From assembly GCA_032252755.1 (NCBI GenBank), contig JAVUPY010000028.1, positions 1 through 33,294 on the forward strand: a stretch of DNA of 33,294 bases. The letters run 5' to 3'. The DNA is from Terriglobia bacterium. Its GTDB lineage: Bacteria > Acidobacteriota > Terriglobia > Terriglobales > Acidobacteriaceae. The notes under the pieces are model-generated. The model was not told where the DNA came from, did no database searches, and saw nothing but the letters and a program-made list of their open reading frames with translations. Numbering within the stretch: the first letter of the stretch is position 1; the number at the start of each line of letters is the position of its first letter. Shown in pieces: positions 8,341-16,516 of the stretch. The translations under genes were made by a program, and so were the position numbers.

Positions 8341-9143
8341 GACGACCTCCGGAAACGAAGAAGCATGTGATCCCCCATGACCCGGAACAGAGGCAGGTGA
8401 TTGATGAGGCGGTCTACAGTCCGAAGCAGCGAAAAAATGCGGCTATGCTTTTGCGCCAGCGATTCCACGTAAGATGGCGGGACTGCGACACCGATTCCGG
8501 AGACATTGATGTACCAGAACCACGGAGCGAACGCCTGGCGGATCTCAGAGACCCGCGGATACCATACCTCGACCGGGACCCCGCTGATCGTTGAAGAGAC
8601 GTGTCCGCTCCAACGACGAATCGCTTTTGCCCAATCGCCTCTTACTCCGTACCACAACGATTCCCATAGGCTAAAGGGAGTCGAGAAGACGAGAGCCACT
8701 TCAGCACCCGGGCGGAGGAGTGTTGCGAGTTGCTGTGCGACGTTGGCGAGATCGGCAACACAGTTGAGTCCTGAGAAGTTGGAGAATACCCCATCGAAGC
8801 GCCGATCGATCAAGAGCCCGCCAATATACTCATTTGGCAGTACAACGAACCGAACGGGAACGCGAGGCCGACGCCGCGCCTTCTTCTGGTTGGCTACCTC
8901 GATCATTGCCGGGGATGCATCACACCCGGTAACGCTGATTCCTTTTCCCGCCAGATGCAGAGCGTCTTCACCCGTGCCGCAGTTGAGTTCGAGGACCCGA
9001 TCACCCGGCTTCCAGAGACCGTCGATTTCTTCCCACACTGAGCCTCGCTGAGACGTGCCAACCAGCGAGTGAGTGAAGACCTCGTCATAGATTTCGGCGA
9101 TCTCGTCGAATGCAGGAATTGTATGAACAACGGCGGTACTCAT
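8337..9143 (-). CDS. Class I SAM-dependent methyltransferase
   Basis: The 268-aa protein has an AFDEIAEIYDEVF opening typical of ubiE/Methyltransf_11-25-like enzymes. Motif I is RVLELNCGTG (49-58), motif II GCDASPAMIE, motif IV FDGVFSNFSGLN and motif V LLRPG. The C-terminal ~90 residues (Trp/Tyr-rich, WYGVRGDWAKAIRRW onward) form a cap that would define the substrate. The start ATG at 9143 overlaps the stop of the upstream B12-radical SAM gene by 4 nt, and its own stop overlaps the next start in the same way. It probably methylates an intermediate of the locus; no substrate can be named. Confidence 0.85.
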   Translation of the reverse strand: MSTAVVHTIPAFDEIAEIYDEVFTHSLVGTSQRGSVWEEIDGLWKPGDRVLELNCGTGEDALHLAGKGISVTGCDASPAMIEVANQKKARRRPRVPVRFVVLPNEYIGGLLIDRRFDGVFSNFSGLNCVADLANVAQQLATLLRPGAEVALVFSTPFSLWESLWYGVRGDWAKAIRRWSGHVSSTISGVPVEVWYPRVSEIRQAFAPWFWYINVSGIGVAVPPSYVESLAQKHSRIFSLLRTVDRLINHLPLFRVMGDHMLLRFRRSS

Positions 9144-10528
9144 ACTTCCACCTCCATGGCAGTGGCGTGGAGCGAGGCACGGGCGATCTCTATGCGACGA
9201 CGGAGTTCGGCGCCAGTACCGTCCACATAACCGTGACGTTCAAGACGTGCGAGTTCGACCTCATCGTGCAGCAGCCGATCGGCGAATTCATAAAAGCGCT
9301 TGGAGTGGCGGCCGGATACTACGAGGTCACGGTCGGAGCTTTCGTCCCACGGCTTGATCTTTACGACTTGGTTTGTGACGTCCGCGTAATAGCGTGTACC
9401 TCTGATGGGATAGGCGACGGTGGTAAAAAAGACATCGGGATCGGACCGCTTGACGTGCTCGATCGTAGCTTCGATGTCAGGAATCTCTTCGCCCTGGTAT
9501 CCCCACATGAGGAACATGCCTGAGGCAATGCCGTGTGCGCGGGCCATTTCGACACCGTGCTGGACCTGTTCGACGCTAACGCCGCGTTCCATGGCGTCAA
9601 GAATGCGCTGCGAACCGCTTTCGGAGCCGATCCAGACGCGGAAGCAGCCGAGTTCTGCGAGCAGGTCCACAACTTCCTCGTTCATGCGGTCTGCGCGCGT
9701 GATGCACTCGAATGGAATGCGCAGAGAGCGGCGGCGCATTTCGGCCGCGTAGTCGCGCAGCCAGCCATAATGAATCGTGAAAACATCGTCAGCCACCCAG
9801 ACCATATCGGGGTTATAGCGACGCAAAAGCCATTCGACTTCGTCGACGACAAGCTTGGGATTGCGGCGACGATGAGTCTGACCGAAAACCTGGTGACTGC
9901 ACCATCGGCATTTGTATGGGCATCCCCGAGCAGTGATAAATGAAACCGAGCCTTTGCCGTGAGCGTTGCGCCAGGTGGAGACGTAGCGGTCGACGTCGAC
10001 GGCTTCGCGTGCAGGCCAGGGCTGTGCGTCCAGGTTGCGGATCTGTACACGTGGAAGCGTGCGATGGGTTTGGCCGGTCGAGTCACGATAGACGATTCCC
10101 GCGACATTGGAACAATCCGAGTTGTTTTCGAACGCTGATAGCAACTCTTCAACCGTGAGTTCTCCCTCGCCGAGGACGACTACGTCGGCTCCCGCGTCGA
10201 GGTATTCATCAACATAAGCGCCGGGTTCGGGGCCGCCCACGATCGTTTTCCAGCCGGCGCTTCGGGCGACACGGAGGATCTCGATGACGTTGCGGCGCGT
10301 CATGAGGTTGGCGTAGATGCCGAGGACGCTGGGACGCTCGCTCAAGAGATACGAGAAGAGGTCGAGGCGCGTGGAGAAAGTTGTGTCAAAGACCTCGACG
10401 TCGAAGCCCCGTGCGCGCAGATGCGAGCAGATGTAGAGAATGCCCAGTGGGACGTAGGGCTTCATGATCTGCAATTCCTTCGGATCTTCGCGAAGGAAAT
10501 AGCCGTGGGTGAGGACGAGATCGGACAT
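9140..10528 (-). CDS. B12-binding radical SAM protein (pair A, member 2)
   Basis: The 462-aa protein has an N-terminal B12-binding fold (~1-135, ending in ADVVVLGEGELT). The radical SAM motif is CPYKCRWC at 203-210, with WVADDVF and IGSESGS further on. Its opening (MSDLVLTHGYFL, PYVPLGILY) and its C-terminus (YPIRGTRYY, KPWDESSDRD, FYEFADRLLHDEVE) parallel the upstream gene at 10528-12006, so the two are tandem paralogues. No DxHxxG motif is seen. Start and upstream stop share one base (TAATG). Likely a cobalamin-dependent radical methylase or rearranging enzyme; substrate unknown. Confidence 0.86.
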   Translation of the reverse strand: MSDLVLTHGYFLREDPKELQIMKPYVPLGILYICSHLRARGFDVEVFDTTFSTRLDLFSYLLSERPSVLGIYANLMTRRNVIEILRVARSAGWKTIVGGPEPGAYVDEYLDAGADVVVLGEGELTVEELLSAFENNSDCSNVAGIVYRDSTGQTHRTLPRVQIRNLDAQPWPAREAVDVDRYVSTWRNAHGKGSVSFITARGCPYKCRWCSHQVFGQTHRRRNPKLVVDEVEWLLRRYNPDMVWVADDVFTIHYGWLRDYAAEMRRRSLRIPFECITRADRMNEEVVDLLAELGCFRVWIGSESGSQRILDAMERGVSVEQVQHGVEMARAHGIASGMFLMWGYQGEEIPDIEATIEHVKRSDPDVFFTTVAYPIRGTRYYADVTNQVVKIKPWDESSDRDLVVSGRHSKRFYEFADRLLHDEVELARLERHGYVDGTGAELRRRIEIARASLHATAMEVEV

Positions 10529-12006
10529 TAGTCTCCAGCCTCCGTGGAGAGCGCATTCAAAGACACGAAGACGTCACCTGGGGAGTGAAACGCTGGAAGT
10601 TCGGTGGCATCGTGGTTCCGGCTCAGTTGCTCCCGGCGCTCGATTTCGTTCCAGAGCGACTCTGCGCGGTTTGCGGATTCGGTTTCGCCGGACCAGCCTT
10701 CGACTTCGAGGTGGAGGGCATCGCGAATGAGACGGTAGAAGTCGTCGGTATAGGCGCCTTTGAACATTACGCAGAGGTCGTCGCTGTCATTCCAATTGCG
10801 CTTTGTGCCGAGTTGATCTCGGACACGCTGGTAGAAGCGCGTGTTGGGCAATGGGTACGAGAGCGACACACCGATGTCGTCGGGACGGGTACGGCGAACC
10901 AGGTCGACGGTTTTACGAATATCTGACCAGGTCTCTCCGGGATAACCGAATTGAAGAAAGAAGCAGGCTCGAATGCCAACTTGGAGCAGGTTTTCGCGAG
11001 CAATATAGACGTCCTCGACCCGAAGACTCTTCTCCATGGCGTCGAGCACGGGTTGCGAGCCGGATTCGACGCCCATCCACACTTCCTCACATCTGGCGCG
11101 CGACAGAGCGACAGCGACTTCGCTCGTTATAAGGTCGGCACGAGCCTGAATCTTGAACGGCACCTGGGCCCGGCGGTGCTCCACTTCATCGGCGAACGCA
11201 GATACCCAGCGACGGTTGAGACCGAAGATGTCGTCGGCGAACCAGATATGATCGGCGCCATAGCGATCGCGGAGCTCGAGCATCTCATCGGCGACTTGGG
11301 CCGGCGGATTCACGCGGAAGTTGTCCCCGAAGATGGGTTTTGCGCACCAGTTACAGCGGAAAGGACACCCGCGACTGGAAATCGCATTGAGCGAGAAACG
11401 TCCGTGAGCGCGGAGCCATGCGTCGCGATAGAGATCGTGGTCAACGAGATCGCGCGCGGGCGGCGGAAGAGGCGATGGATATCGAAGAGCCTGACGCGGC
11501 TCGGTTCGGTGGACGTGAGTCCCGCTGGAGTCAAGGAACGCAATTCCGGCAACTGACTCCACTCGTTGGCCGGCAAGTATCGCCAGGGAAGTTTGGAGCA
11601 GTGTGTGCTCGGCTTCGCCGATGAGTGCATATTCGAAACCGTGCGAGAGGAATTCGAGAGTATGGTCCGTCGCGTCTGAGCCGTGAACGACAACCCGAGC
11701 GCCGAAGGAGCGGGCCTCCTCAGCCATTTCGAACGCGACCTCGCGCATGCGGGTGAGGCACATTTTGGAGAGGAAGTTGAAATCGTCTTCGTAGACGGCG
11801 ACGATGGCGGGACGATGCTGTTCAAGTGCTTCGGCGAATCCGTCGGGCGAAGTGAGCATGGGATCGAAGAGCCCAACGGAGAGCCCGGATTGACGCAGCA
11901 GGGCCGCGGCGTAGAGGGTACCGAGCGGTGGGTATGGCTGCATTTTTCGAGCCTGCTTACGGTCGAACGGTAAGTGGTACGAATGTGTCAGCAGGACATC
12001 GGTCAC
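10528..12006 (-). CDS. B12-binding radical SAM protein (pair A, member 1)
   Basis: The 492-aa protein has a B12-binding domain (~1-145; opening MTDVLLTHSYHLPF, PYPPLGTLYAAALL, YALIGEAEHTLL). Its radical SAM motif is CPFRCNWC at 214-221, followed by IWFADDIFGLN and MGVESGS. The layout and several motifs match the downstream gene at 9140-10528, indicating tandem duplication followed by divergence; this copy has an Asp/Phe-rich loop (VYEDDFNFLSKM) where the other has YANLMTRRN. The start at 12006 lies 12 nt after the preceding stop. Substrate unknown. Confidence 0.86.
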   Translation of the reverse strand: MTDVLLTHSYHLPFDRKQARKMQPYPPLGTLYAAALLRQSGLSVGLFDPMLTSPDGFAEALEQHRPAIVAVYEDDFNFLSKMCLTRMREVAFEMAEEARSFGARVVVHGSDATDHTLEFLSHGFEYALIGEAEHTLLQTSLAILAGQRVESVAGIAFLDSSGTHVHRTEPRQALRYPSPLPPPARDLVDHDLYRDAWLRAHGRFSLNAISSRGCPFRCNWCAKPIFGDNFRVNPPAQVADEMLELRDRYGADHIWFADDIFGLNRRWVSAFADEVEHRRAQVPFKIQARADLITSEVAVALSRARCEEVWMGVESGSQPVLDAMEKSLRVEDVYIARENLLQVGIRACFFLQFGYPGETWSDIRKTVDLVRRTRPDDIGVSLSYPLPNTRFYQRVRDQLGTKRNWNDSDDLCVMFKGAYTDDFYRLIRDALHLEVEGWSGETESANRAESLWNEIERREQLSRNHDATELPAFHSPGDVFVSLNALSTEAGD

Positions 12007-12018
12007 GTGTTCACCTCA

Positions 12019-13515
12019 TTAGCAAACGTCGGCAATGCTTTCGCTGAGCGGTTGGCCCGTCACGAGAGAACGTCTTGTAGTGAATCGCTCAGCTTTACGG
12101 GCGAGCCACAGCTCCCATGGAAACGAGTAACGGTTCGAACGAACGCGCCAGCGCAGTGGAACGCCCAGCATGCGGCGCAGTCCTCGCCGCAGCAGCGGGT
12201 ACTCGAGCGTGGCTTTGCGAATCTGATTGTTCAGCAGGAAATACTCGAGCGCGCGGCGAAGGCGCTGGAGTTCCTCTCCTTGTAGCCACGGAAGAACGTT
12301 TTTACCCAGCGGCAATTCCACCCATTCCCGCAGCGACTGCGGCTCGTGGACGCCTAGCTCGCGAAGCTGCGGCCAGATGGGAATGCCGGGATACGGCGTG
12401 AAAATGTTCGGCGAAAAGCTCACGTTCCAGTAGAGGCGGGCAATGTCGCCCATAGTCTTTAGCGTCTCAATGCGGTCGGCCTCGGTTTCACCGGGATAGC
12501 CGAAGATCAAATTAAATGTGACATGAATGCCGCCGAGCATCGCTTTGCGAGCGGTCTCGTACATCTCGTCGACACGCTGGTGCCGCTTGTTCATCAGCTT
12601 GAGCACGGGAGCGGAAGTCGATTCCGTGCCGAAGCCCATGTGGGTGACGCCGCTCTCGCCGAGAAGACGGACCTCGTCTTCGCTCATGCGGCAGAGAAAG
12701 TCAGTCGAGGCTTGGAACGTCCAGCGGAATTTGAGTTTCGAGTCGACGAAGCCGCGGGCGATGCGAAGAGCGCGATGGAGGTCAACGGGAAAGTTGGAGT
12801 CGAGCATGGCGACCTCTTCGGCGCGATAGCGCGGAACGAGGTCGGTGACTTCGGCGACGACGCGGTCGGACTCCAAGGCGTTGAAGCGGCGCTTGTAGAA
12901 AACCATGTCAGTGCAGTAATTGCATGCGTAGGGGCAGCCGACGCTGGTAGCGTAAGCGAGTTTACGGATGCCGCTGACGCGCTCGTAGGAGTCGTGGTCG
13001 GCGAGATGAAATGCGGGCAGCGGGAGATCCTCGATCCACGTCAGGCGGCGCTCGGGTGCGTGCTGAATCATCCCAGCGGGCTTGGAGGAGACGCTGGCGA
13101 CGTCGGCGATGTCGCGATGTTCGGCGAGGCGCTCCGCGATTTCGAGCAGCGTCAGGTCACCCTGGCCGCGGACGACGTAATCAACAAAGCGCTCCTGCAA
13201 GGTCTGCGTGGGAAGCAGGCTCGGATGCCAGCCGCCAAAGATCACAGGGACCGAGGGGTGTAACTTCTTCATCGATTGCGCGACGCGGATGGCGCCGAGG
13301 ATCATGGGGCCGGTGAGCACGGAGATACCGAGACAAAGTGCGCCGGCGGATTCCTTCAGTACGCGGGCTTCGGCGTTTGGATCGATGACGGCATCGATAA
13401 GGACCACTTCGAAGCCGGCTTGCAGCAGAGGCGATGCCAGCGAGAGCAGGCAGAGAGGTGCGCTCAGTGGCGGTCCGTCGTATGCGGGATAGAAGAGGAC
13501 GACTTTGCCTTTCAT
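12019..13515 (-). CDS. B12-binding radical SAM protein (pair B, member 2)
   Basis: The 498-aa protein has a BchE-like layout: B12-binding domain (~1-135; GGWHPSLLP at 94-102, VDYVVRGQGD at 111-120), radical SAM motif CPYACNYC at 194-201, FGTESTS, and a C-terminal domain with FTPYPGIPIWPQL and VLPWLQGEELQRL. It is strikingly collinear with its upstream neighbour: the cluster motif sits at the same residue numbers and the C-terminal landmarks match. I chose ATG 13515, which gives the ATGA overlap seen repeatedly in this row; an ATG at 13521 is also possible. Longer in-frame extension upstream is antisense-like Arg/Pro-rich sequence and not real. Substrate unknown. Confidence 0.86.
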   Translation of the reverse strand: MKGKVVLFYPAYDGPPLSAPLCLLSLASPLLQAGFEVVLIDAVIDPNAEARVLKESAGALCLGISVLTGPMILGAIRVAQSMKKLHPSVPVIFGGWHPSLLPTQTLQERFVDYVVRGQGDLTLLEIAERLAEHRDIADVASVSSKPAGMIQHAPERRLTWIEDLPLPAFHLADHDSYERVSGIRKLAYATSVGCPYACNYCTDMVFYKRRFNALESDRVVAEVTDLVPRYRAEEVAMLDSNFPVDLHRALRIARGFVDSKLKFRWTFQASTDFLCRMSEDEVRLLGESGVTHMGFGTESTSAPVLKLMNKRHQRVDEMYETARKAMLGGIHVTFNLIFGYPGETEADRIETLKTMGDIARLYWNVSFSPNIFTPYPGIPIWPQLRELGVHEPQSLREWVELPLGKNVLPWLQGEELQRLRRALEYFLLNNQIRKATLEYPLLRRGLRRMLGVPLRWRVRSNRYSFPWELWLARKAERFTTRRSLVTGQPLSESIADVC

Positions 13516-15020
13516 CCGCATGCGGTTTGCACCTTGGCGGGTTCGAGCCGCTTGGCGTCGACGGCGGGCTTGAGCGCCGCCGTGCGCTGCTTGAGCTTGT
13601 CGTTGAGCCAGAGCTCGACAGGAAATTCGTAAAAATCGTGATCGAGGCGCCAGCGCGCTGGGAGCGAAATGGCTTTTTGCGCGAGGCGCGTGACACGGTC
13701 GCGGGTGTCGGCGGCAATTGGGATTCGATCGAAGGCGATGCGGAGATAGTCGCGCATCACCTGCAGGCGGCGATGCTCGCGCCCGTTGAGCCACGGGAGA
13801 ACGGTGTAGCGGGGGAAGAAGTCGGCCCAGCCTTCCAGCGATGCAGGAAGTTGAATGCCGATTTCGTCGGCGTGTTCGAGGATCGGTGCGCCCGGATATG
13901 GAGTGAAAATGTTGGTCCAGAATTCGGCGCCGGGAAAGCGGCGGCAGACGTCCATCATGAAGTCGACAGTCTGGCGGCACTCTTCGCGACCTTCGCCGGG
14001 GAACGCGAAGATGATGTTGAAGGACGGGCGAATATCGGCTTCGAGACAGCGCGCAGCGCTTTCGTAAATGGAATCGAAGTCCTGGAACTCCTTGTTCATG
14101 AGCTTCAGGATCTTCGGCGAGCCAGAGTCGACGCCCTGGCAGATCTGCTGGAGGCCGCTGCGGCGCAACAACTTCAGGTCTTCCCTGCTGAGTCGCGCAG
14201 TGAGGTTAGTGGTCGCCTGGATGCTCCACTTGAAGTTAGCACCGGCGCGGACCAGTCCTTCGCCGATGTGACGAGCGCGATCGAGGTCGACGAGGAAGTT
14301 GTCGTCAACCACCCAAAGCAGTTCGAGATTGTAACGGCGGGTCAGGTCGACGGTTTCTTCGACGAACTGTTCGGGCGAGAGAGCGTTCCACTTGCGGCCG
14401 TAGACACCAGCGTTCGTGCAATACGAACAATTGAAAGGGCAAGCGAGGCTCGAGGTGTACATCGCCCAGCGGCGTCCGCAACTGCGCTCGTAGGCGTCAA
14501 AGTCTGCGATCTGGTATGCCTTGGGGGGCATCTCGGCGAGCGCGCGCAAGGGCCTCTCAGGCGTGAGGATCAGCCTGCCTTCCCGCTTGAAACCGATGCC
14601 GCTGATGAGATCGACCGCGGAGCGCGACTCTACGTGCTGCACAAGTTCGAGTAGCGACTCTTCGCCCTGCCCACGAACCACGTAGTCGATGTAAGGCGCC
14701 TCTAGTGTCTGACGCGGCAGCAGGGATGGATGCCAACCGCCGAGGATGATCGGGAACTCTGGGTTCCACTCCTTCACTGCGCGGGCTATGGCGACGGTCT
14801 CGCGAATCATAGGTCCGGTGACGAGCGAGATCCCAAGACAGATCGCGTCTTTGACTTCTTCAACAACGCGCTTCTGAAAATTCGGAGTGATGGTGGAGTC
14901 GATGAGCACCACTTCATAACCGGCTCGCAGCAGTGGGGTGGCAACGGCAAGAATTCCCAGGGGCGCCGTCGCCTCGGTGCTGGCGAATGAGGGAAAGAAG
15001 AAGACGACTTTGCGGGACAT
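13512..15020 (-). CDS. B12-binding radical SAM protein (pair B, member 1; first gene of leftward row)
   Basis: The 502-aa protein has the B12-binding domain (~1-135; GISLVTGPM, GGWHPSLLP at 94-102, YVVRGQGEE), radical SAM motif CPFNCSYC at 194-201, VVDDNFLVD, QGVDSGS, and a C-terminal FTPYPGAPILE and VLPWLNGREHRRL. The family includes BchE and other cobalamin-dependent cyclases and methylases. I prefer ATG 15020 (GGAG about 9 nt upstream) over an in-frame GTG at 15035 that lacks a ribosome-binding site. As the first leftward gene it should be driven from the 127-bp divergent region containing the 15077-15142 inverted repeat. Confidence 0.87.
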   Translation of the reverse strand: MSRKVVFFFPSFASTEATAPLGILAVATPLLRAGYEVVLIDSTITPNFQKRVVEEVKDAICLGISLVTGPMIRETVAIARAVKEWNPEFPIILGGWHPSLLPRQTLEAPYIDYVVRGQGEESLLELVQHVESRSAVDLISGIGFKREGRLILTPERPLRALAEMPPKAYQIADFDAYERSCGRRWAMYTSSLACPFNCSYCTNAGVYGRKWNALSPEQFVEETVDLTRRYNLELLWVVDDNFLVDLDRARHIGEGLVRAGANFKWSIQATTNLTARLSREDLKLLRRSGLQQICQGVDSGSPKILKLMNKEFQDFDSIYESAARCLEADIRPSFNIIFAFPGEGREECRQTVDFMMDVCRRFPGAEFWTNIFTPYPGAPILEHADEIGIQLPASLEGWADFFPRYTVLPWLNGREHRRLQVMRDYLRIAFDRIPIAADTRDRVTRLAQKAISLPARWRLDHDFYEFPVELWLNDKLKQRTAALKPAVDAKRLEPAKVQTACG

Positions 15021-15076
15021 GCCTCTTGTCTCCACGAGAGAGACGATACGGTCGAAGCGATTGCCCGGTTGTCACA

Positions 15077-15142
15077 GCAATGTATCTCCGCTGTCATTTG
15101 TTCGCGGCGACGGTTAGTACCACCAGTTTCGCGATACATTGC
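15077..15142. promoter_or_regulatory. Perfect 10-bp inverted repeat in the divergent promoter region
   Basis: GCAATGTATC at 15077-15086 is mirrored exactly by GATACATTGC at 15133-15142, with 46 bp between arms (56 bp start to start, about 5.3 helical turns). It occupies most of the 127-bp spacer between the leftward B12-radical SAM row and the rightward HPrK-like gene. Each arm reads GATACATTGC toward its own gene, so it could be a shared operator pair or part of symmetric -10-like elements. The right arm lies only 5 nt before the HPrK-like ATG at 15148, which may mean that transcript is nearly leaderless. Confidence 0.5.
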
Positions 15143-15147
15143 AGAGG

Positions 15148-16137
15148 ATGCGACGGTTCTCACTCGACAACGACGCGCTTCCGATCCGTGCACAACTGGT
15201 CGTTGCAGGATGCAGATCAGTAGTACGCACGAACTCCGCCAAAGTAGTTTCTTCCTTGGGGAAATGGAGTACGCCCAAAGAACCCACACTCGAACACGAG
15301 TTCGAAGTCGCCGTACTGGTCGACCGCGGACTACGAAGACATTCGGCTCTTCCTCAATTCCGTGGGCGCGGACGATACGTGTTCGCAACCTTCCACAGTG
15401 TTGAGTCGTTCGTTTTCGATCTGCGAGAGCGTCGCGTCTTCGCTGCGGTATCGGATGAAACCGCACAGGACGTTGCATTTTGGACCACAGTCCTGATTCC
15501 TATCGCGATGGGAGTTCTGGGACCGATGCTCGGACTTTCACCGATGCACAGCGCCTGCCTCGAGATAAACGGCCACGGATTGCTGCTTGCAGGAGTCTCC
15601 GGTGCTGGCAAGTCGACATTAGCGACGGCCTTAGCGACGGAAGATATGGCGCTGGTTTCTGATGACTGGATCTATGCCGCCGAAGCGGACGGGTATGTGA
15701 CCGCTCACGGCTTGGGAGTGCCGCTGAAACTAATGCCCGATGCTGCGCAATATTTCGATGAGCTGCGAACGGAGGAGCCGCGGCTTTCTCTCAACGGAGA
15801 ACTGGCCTTCGAGATAGATGCGGGGAAGCTGCGCATAGAGGTCGCAGAGCGCTGCGCGCCCGAGTGCATCGTTTTCTTGGAGCGGTCCGATGGACAAAGC
15901 AGAATTGCCCCGCTGGAACGCACCGTGGCGAGGGAGTTCTTCGAACACAGCGCGGAACCGTTGCCCCCGGAGTTTGCCCACGCTGCCGAACGCCGTAAGC
16001 ACATCATTCATTCCGTTACCGATCGGGATTGTTGGCACTTTCAATATGCCGGACCTCCGCGCGAAGGCGCGAGGATTCTACGACAGTTTTTTGAGGACAT
16101 CTACCATGTCGAACGCGCCAGTGCTTCAGCTATCTAG
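15148..16137 (+). CDS. HPr-kinase-like (HprK-related) protein
   Basis: The 329-aa protein has a C-terminal P-loop domain: Walker A GVSGAGKST at 149-157, followed by LVSDDWIY (Asp172/173, Walker B-like). This matches HPr kinase/phosphorylase-type folds used in lasso-peptide tailoring kinases and HprK-related kinase systems. The N-terminal ~135 residues form the usual variable lead-in (YVFATFHS, FVFDLRERR, MHSACLEI before the P-loop). It phosphorylates a protein, peptide or sugar hydroxyl in known relatives; the substrate here is unknown. The ATG at 15148 is chosen, with an in-frame TTG at 15139 possible; neither has a well-spaced ribosome-binding site. Its 3' end overlaps the next gene by 32 nt. 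Confidence 0.75.
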   Translation: MRRFSLDNDALPIRAQLVVAGCRSVVRTNSAKVVSSLGKWSTPKEPTLEHEFEVAVLVDRGLRRHSALPQFRGRGRYVFATFHSVESFVFDLRERRVFAAVSDETAQDVAFWTTVLIPIAMGVLGPMLGLSPMHSACLEINGHGLLLAGVSGAGKSTLATALATEDMALVSDDWIYAAEADGYVTAHGLGVPLKLMPDAAQYFDELRTEEPRLSLNGELAFEIDAGKLRIEVAERCAPECIVFLERSDGQSRIAPLERTVAREFFEHSAEPLPPEFAHAAERRKHIIHSVTDRDCWHFQYAGPPREGARILRQFFEDIYHVERASASAI

Positions 16138-16516
16138 CCCGCCCGATTTGTTACGGCGCTTCGTACACTTGCCGAACGAACTCTGCCTTCGTAGCGCCGA
16201 TTGGCATTTGCATTTCATAACGAATGAACCGCGGCTCGCTACGGCGCTCGGAAACACTGCGGTCGTGTGTGATGGCGGCACCAGCAAGATGAAATGTACG
16301 ATCCTTTGCGACTCCGAACTCCCGCCGGAGTCAGGCGAGGGGATCTCAACAGAAACAAGCGACACAGTCTTCCTCAGCTTCGGTCGCGGCTGCCTCATCA
16401 CAGTTGATCGCGAGAACCGGGAAATAATCGGGTTCGTCGCTGCCGAGCTCCTGGACGGCTCATGGTCCGCCGTAATCGTCCCCGCGCTCATGGCCGTAAT
16501 GGCGGGAATGCAATGA
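16106..16516 (+). CDS. Stand-alone protein resembling the N-terminal domain of the HPrK-like kinase
   Basis: The 136-aa protein starts at ATG 16106 inside the end of the kinase gene and ends in an ATGA overlap with the nucleotidyltransferase gene. It has no P-loop. Residues ~34-133 line up by eye with residues ~21-123 of the neighbouring kinase: HFITNEPRLATALG against VVRTNSAKVVSSLG, TVFLSFGRGCLITVDREN against YVFATFHSVESFVFDLRE, and AVIVPALMAVM against TVLIPIAMGVL. It therefore looks like a duplicated N-terminal half without the catalytic domain, perhaps a substrate-binding or chaperone subunit. A distant PqqD-like role cannot be excluded. No signal peptide. Confidence 0.65.
   Translation: MSNAPVLQLSSPPDLLRRFVHLPNELCLRSADWHLHFITNEPRLATALGNTAVVCDGGTSKMKCTILCDSELPPESGEGISTETSDTVFLSFGRGCLITVDRENREIIGFVAAELLDGSWSAVIVPALMAVMAGMQ

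Noticed and set aside
12523-13263. 246-codon plus-strand frame
   Set aside because: It lies wholly antisense to the 12019-13515 radical SAM gene and shows no protein family features.
13434-14654. 406-codon open frame on the plus strand
   Set aside because: It is antisense to two B12-radical SAM genes with clear motifs and overlaps; its Val/Glu/Ala-rich composition is what a GC-rich complementary strand gives, and it has no ribosome-binding site.
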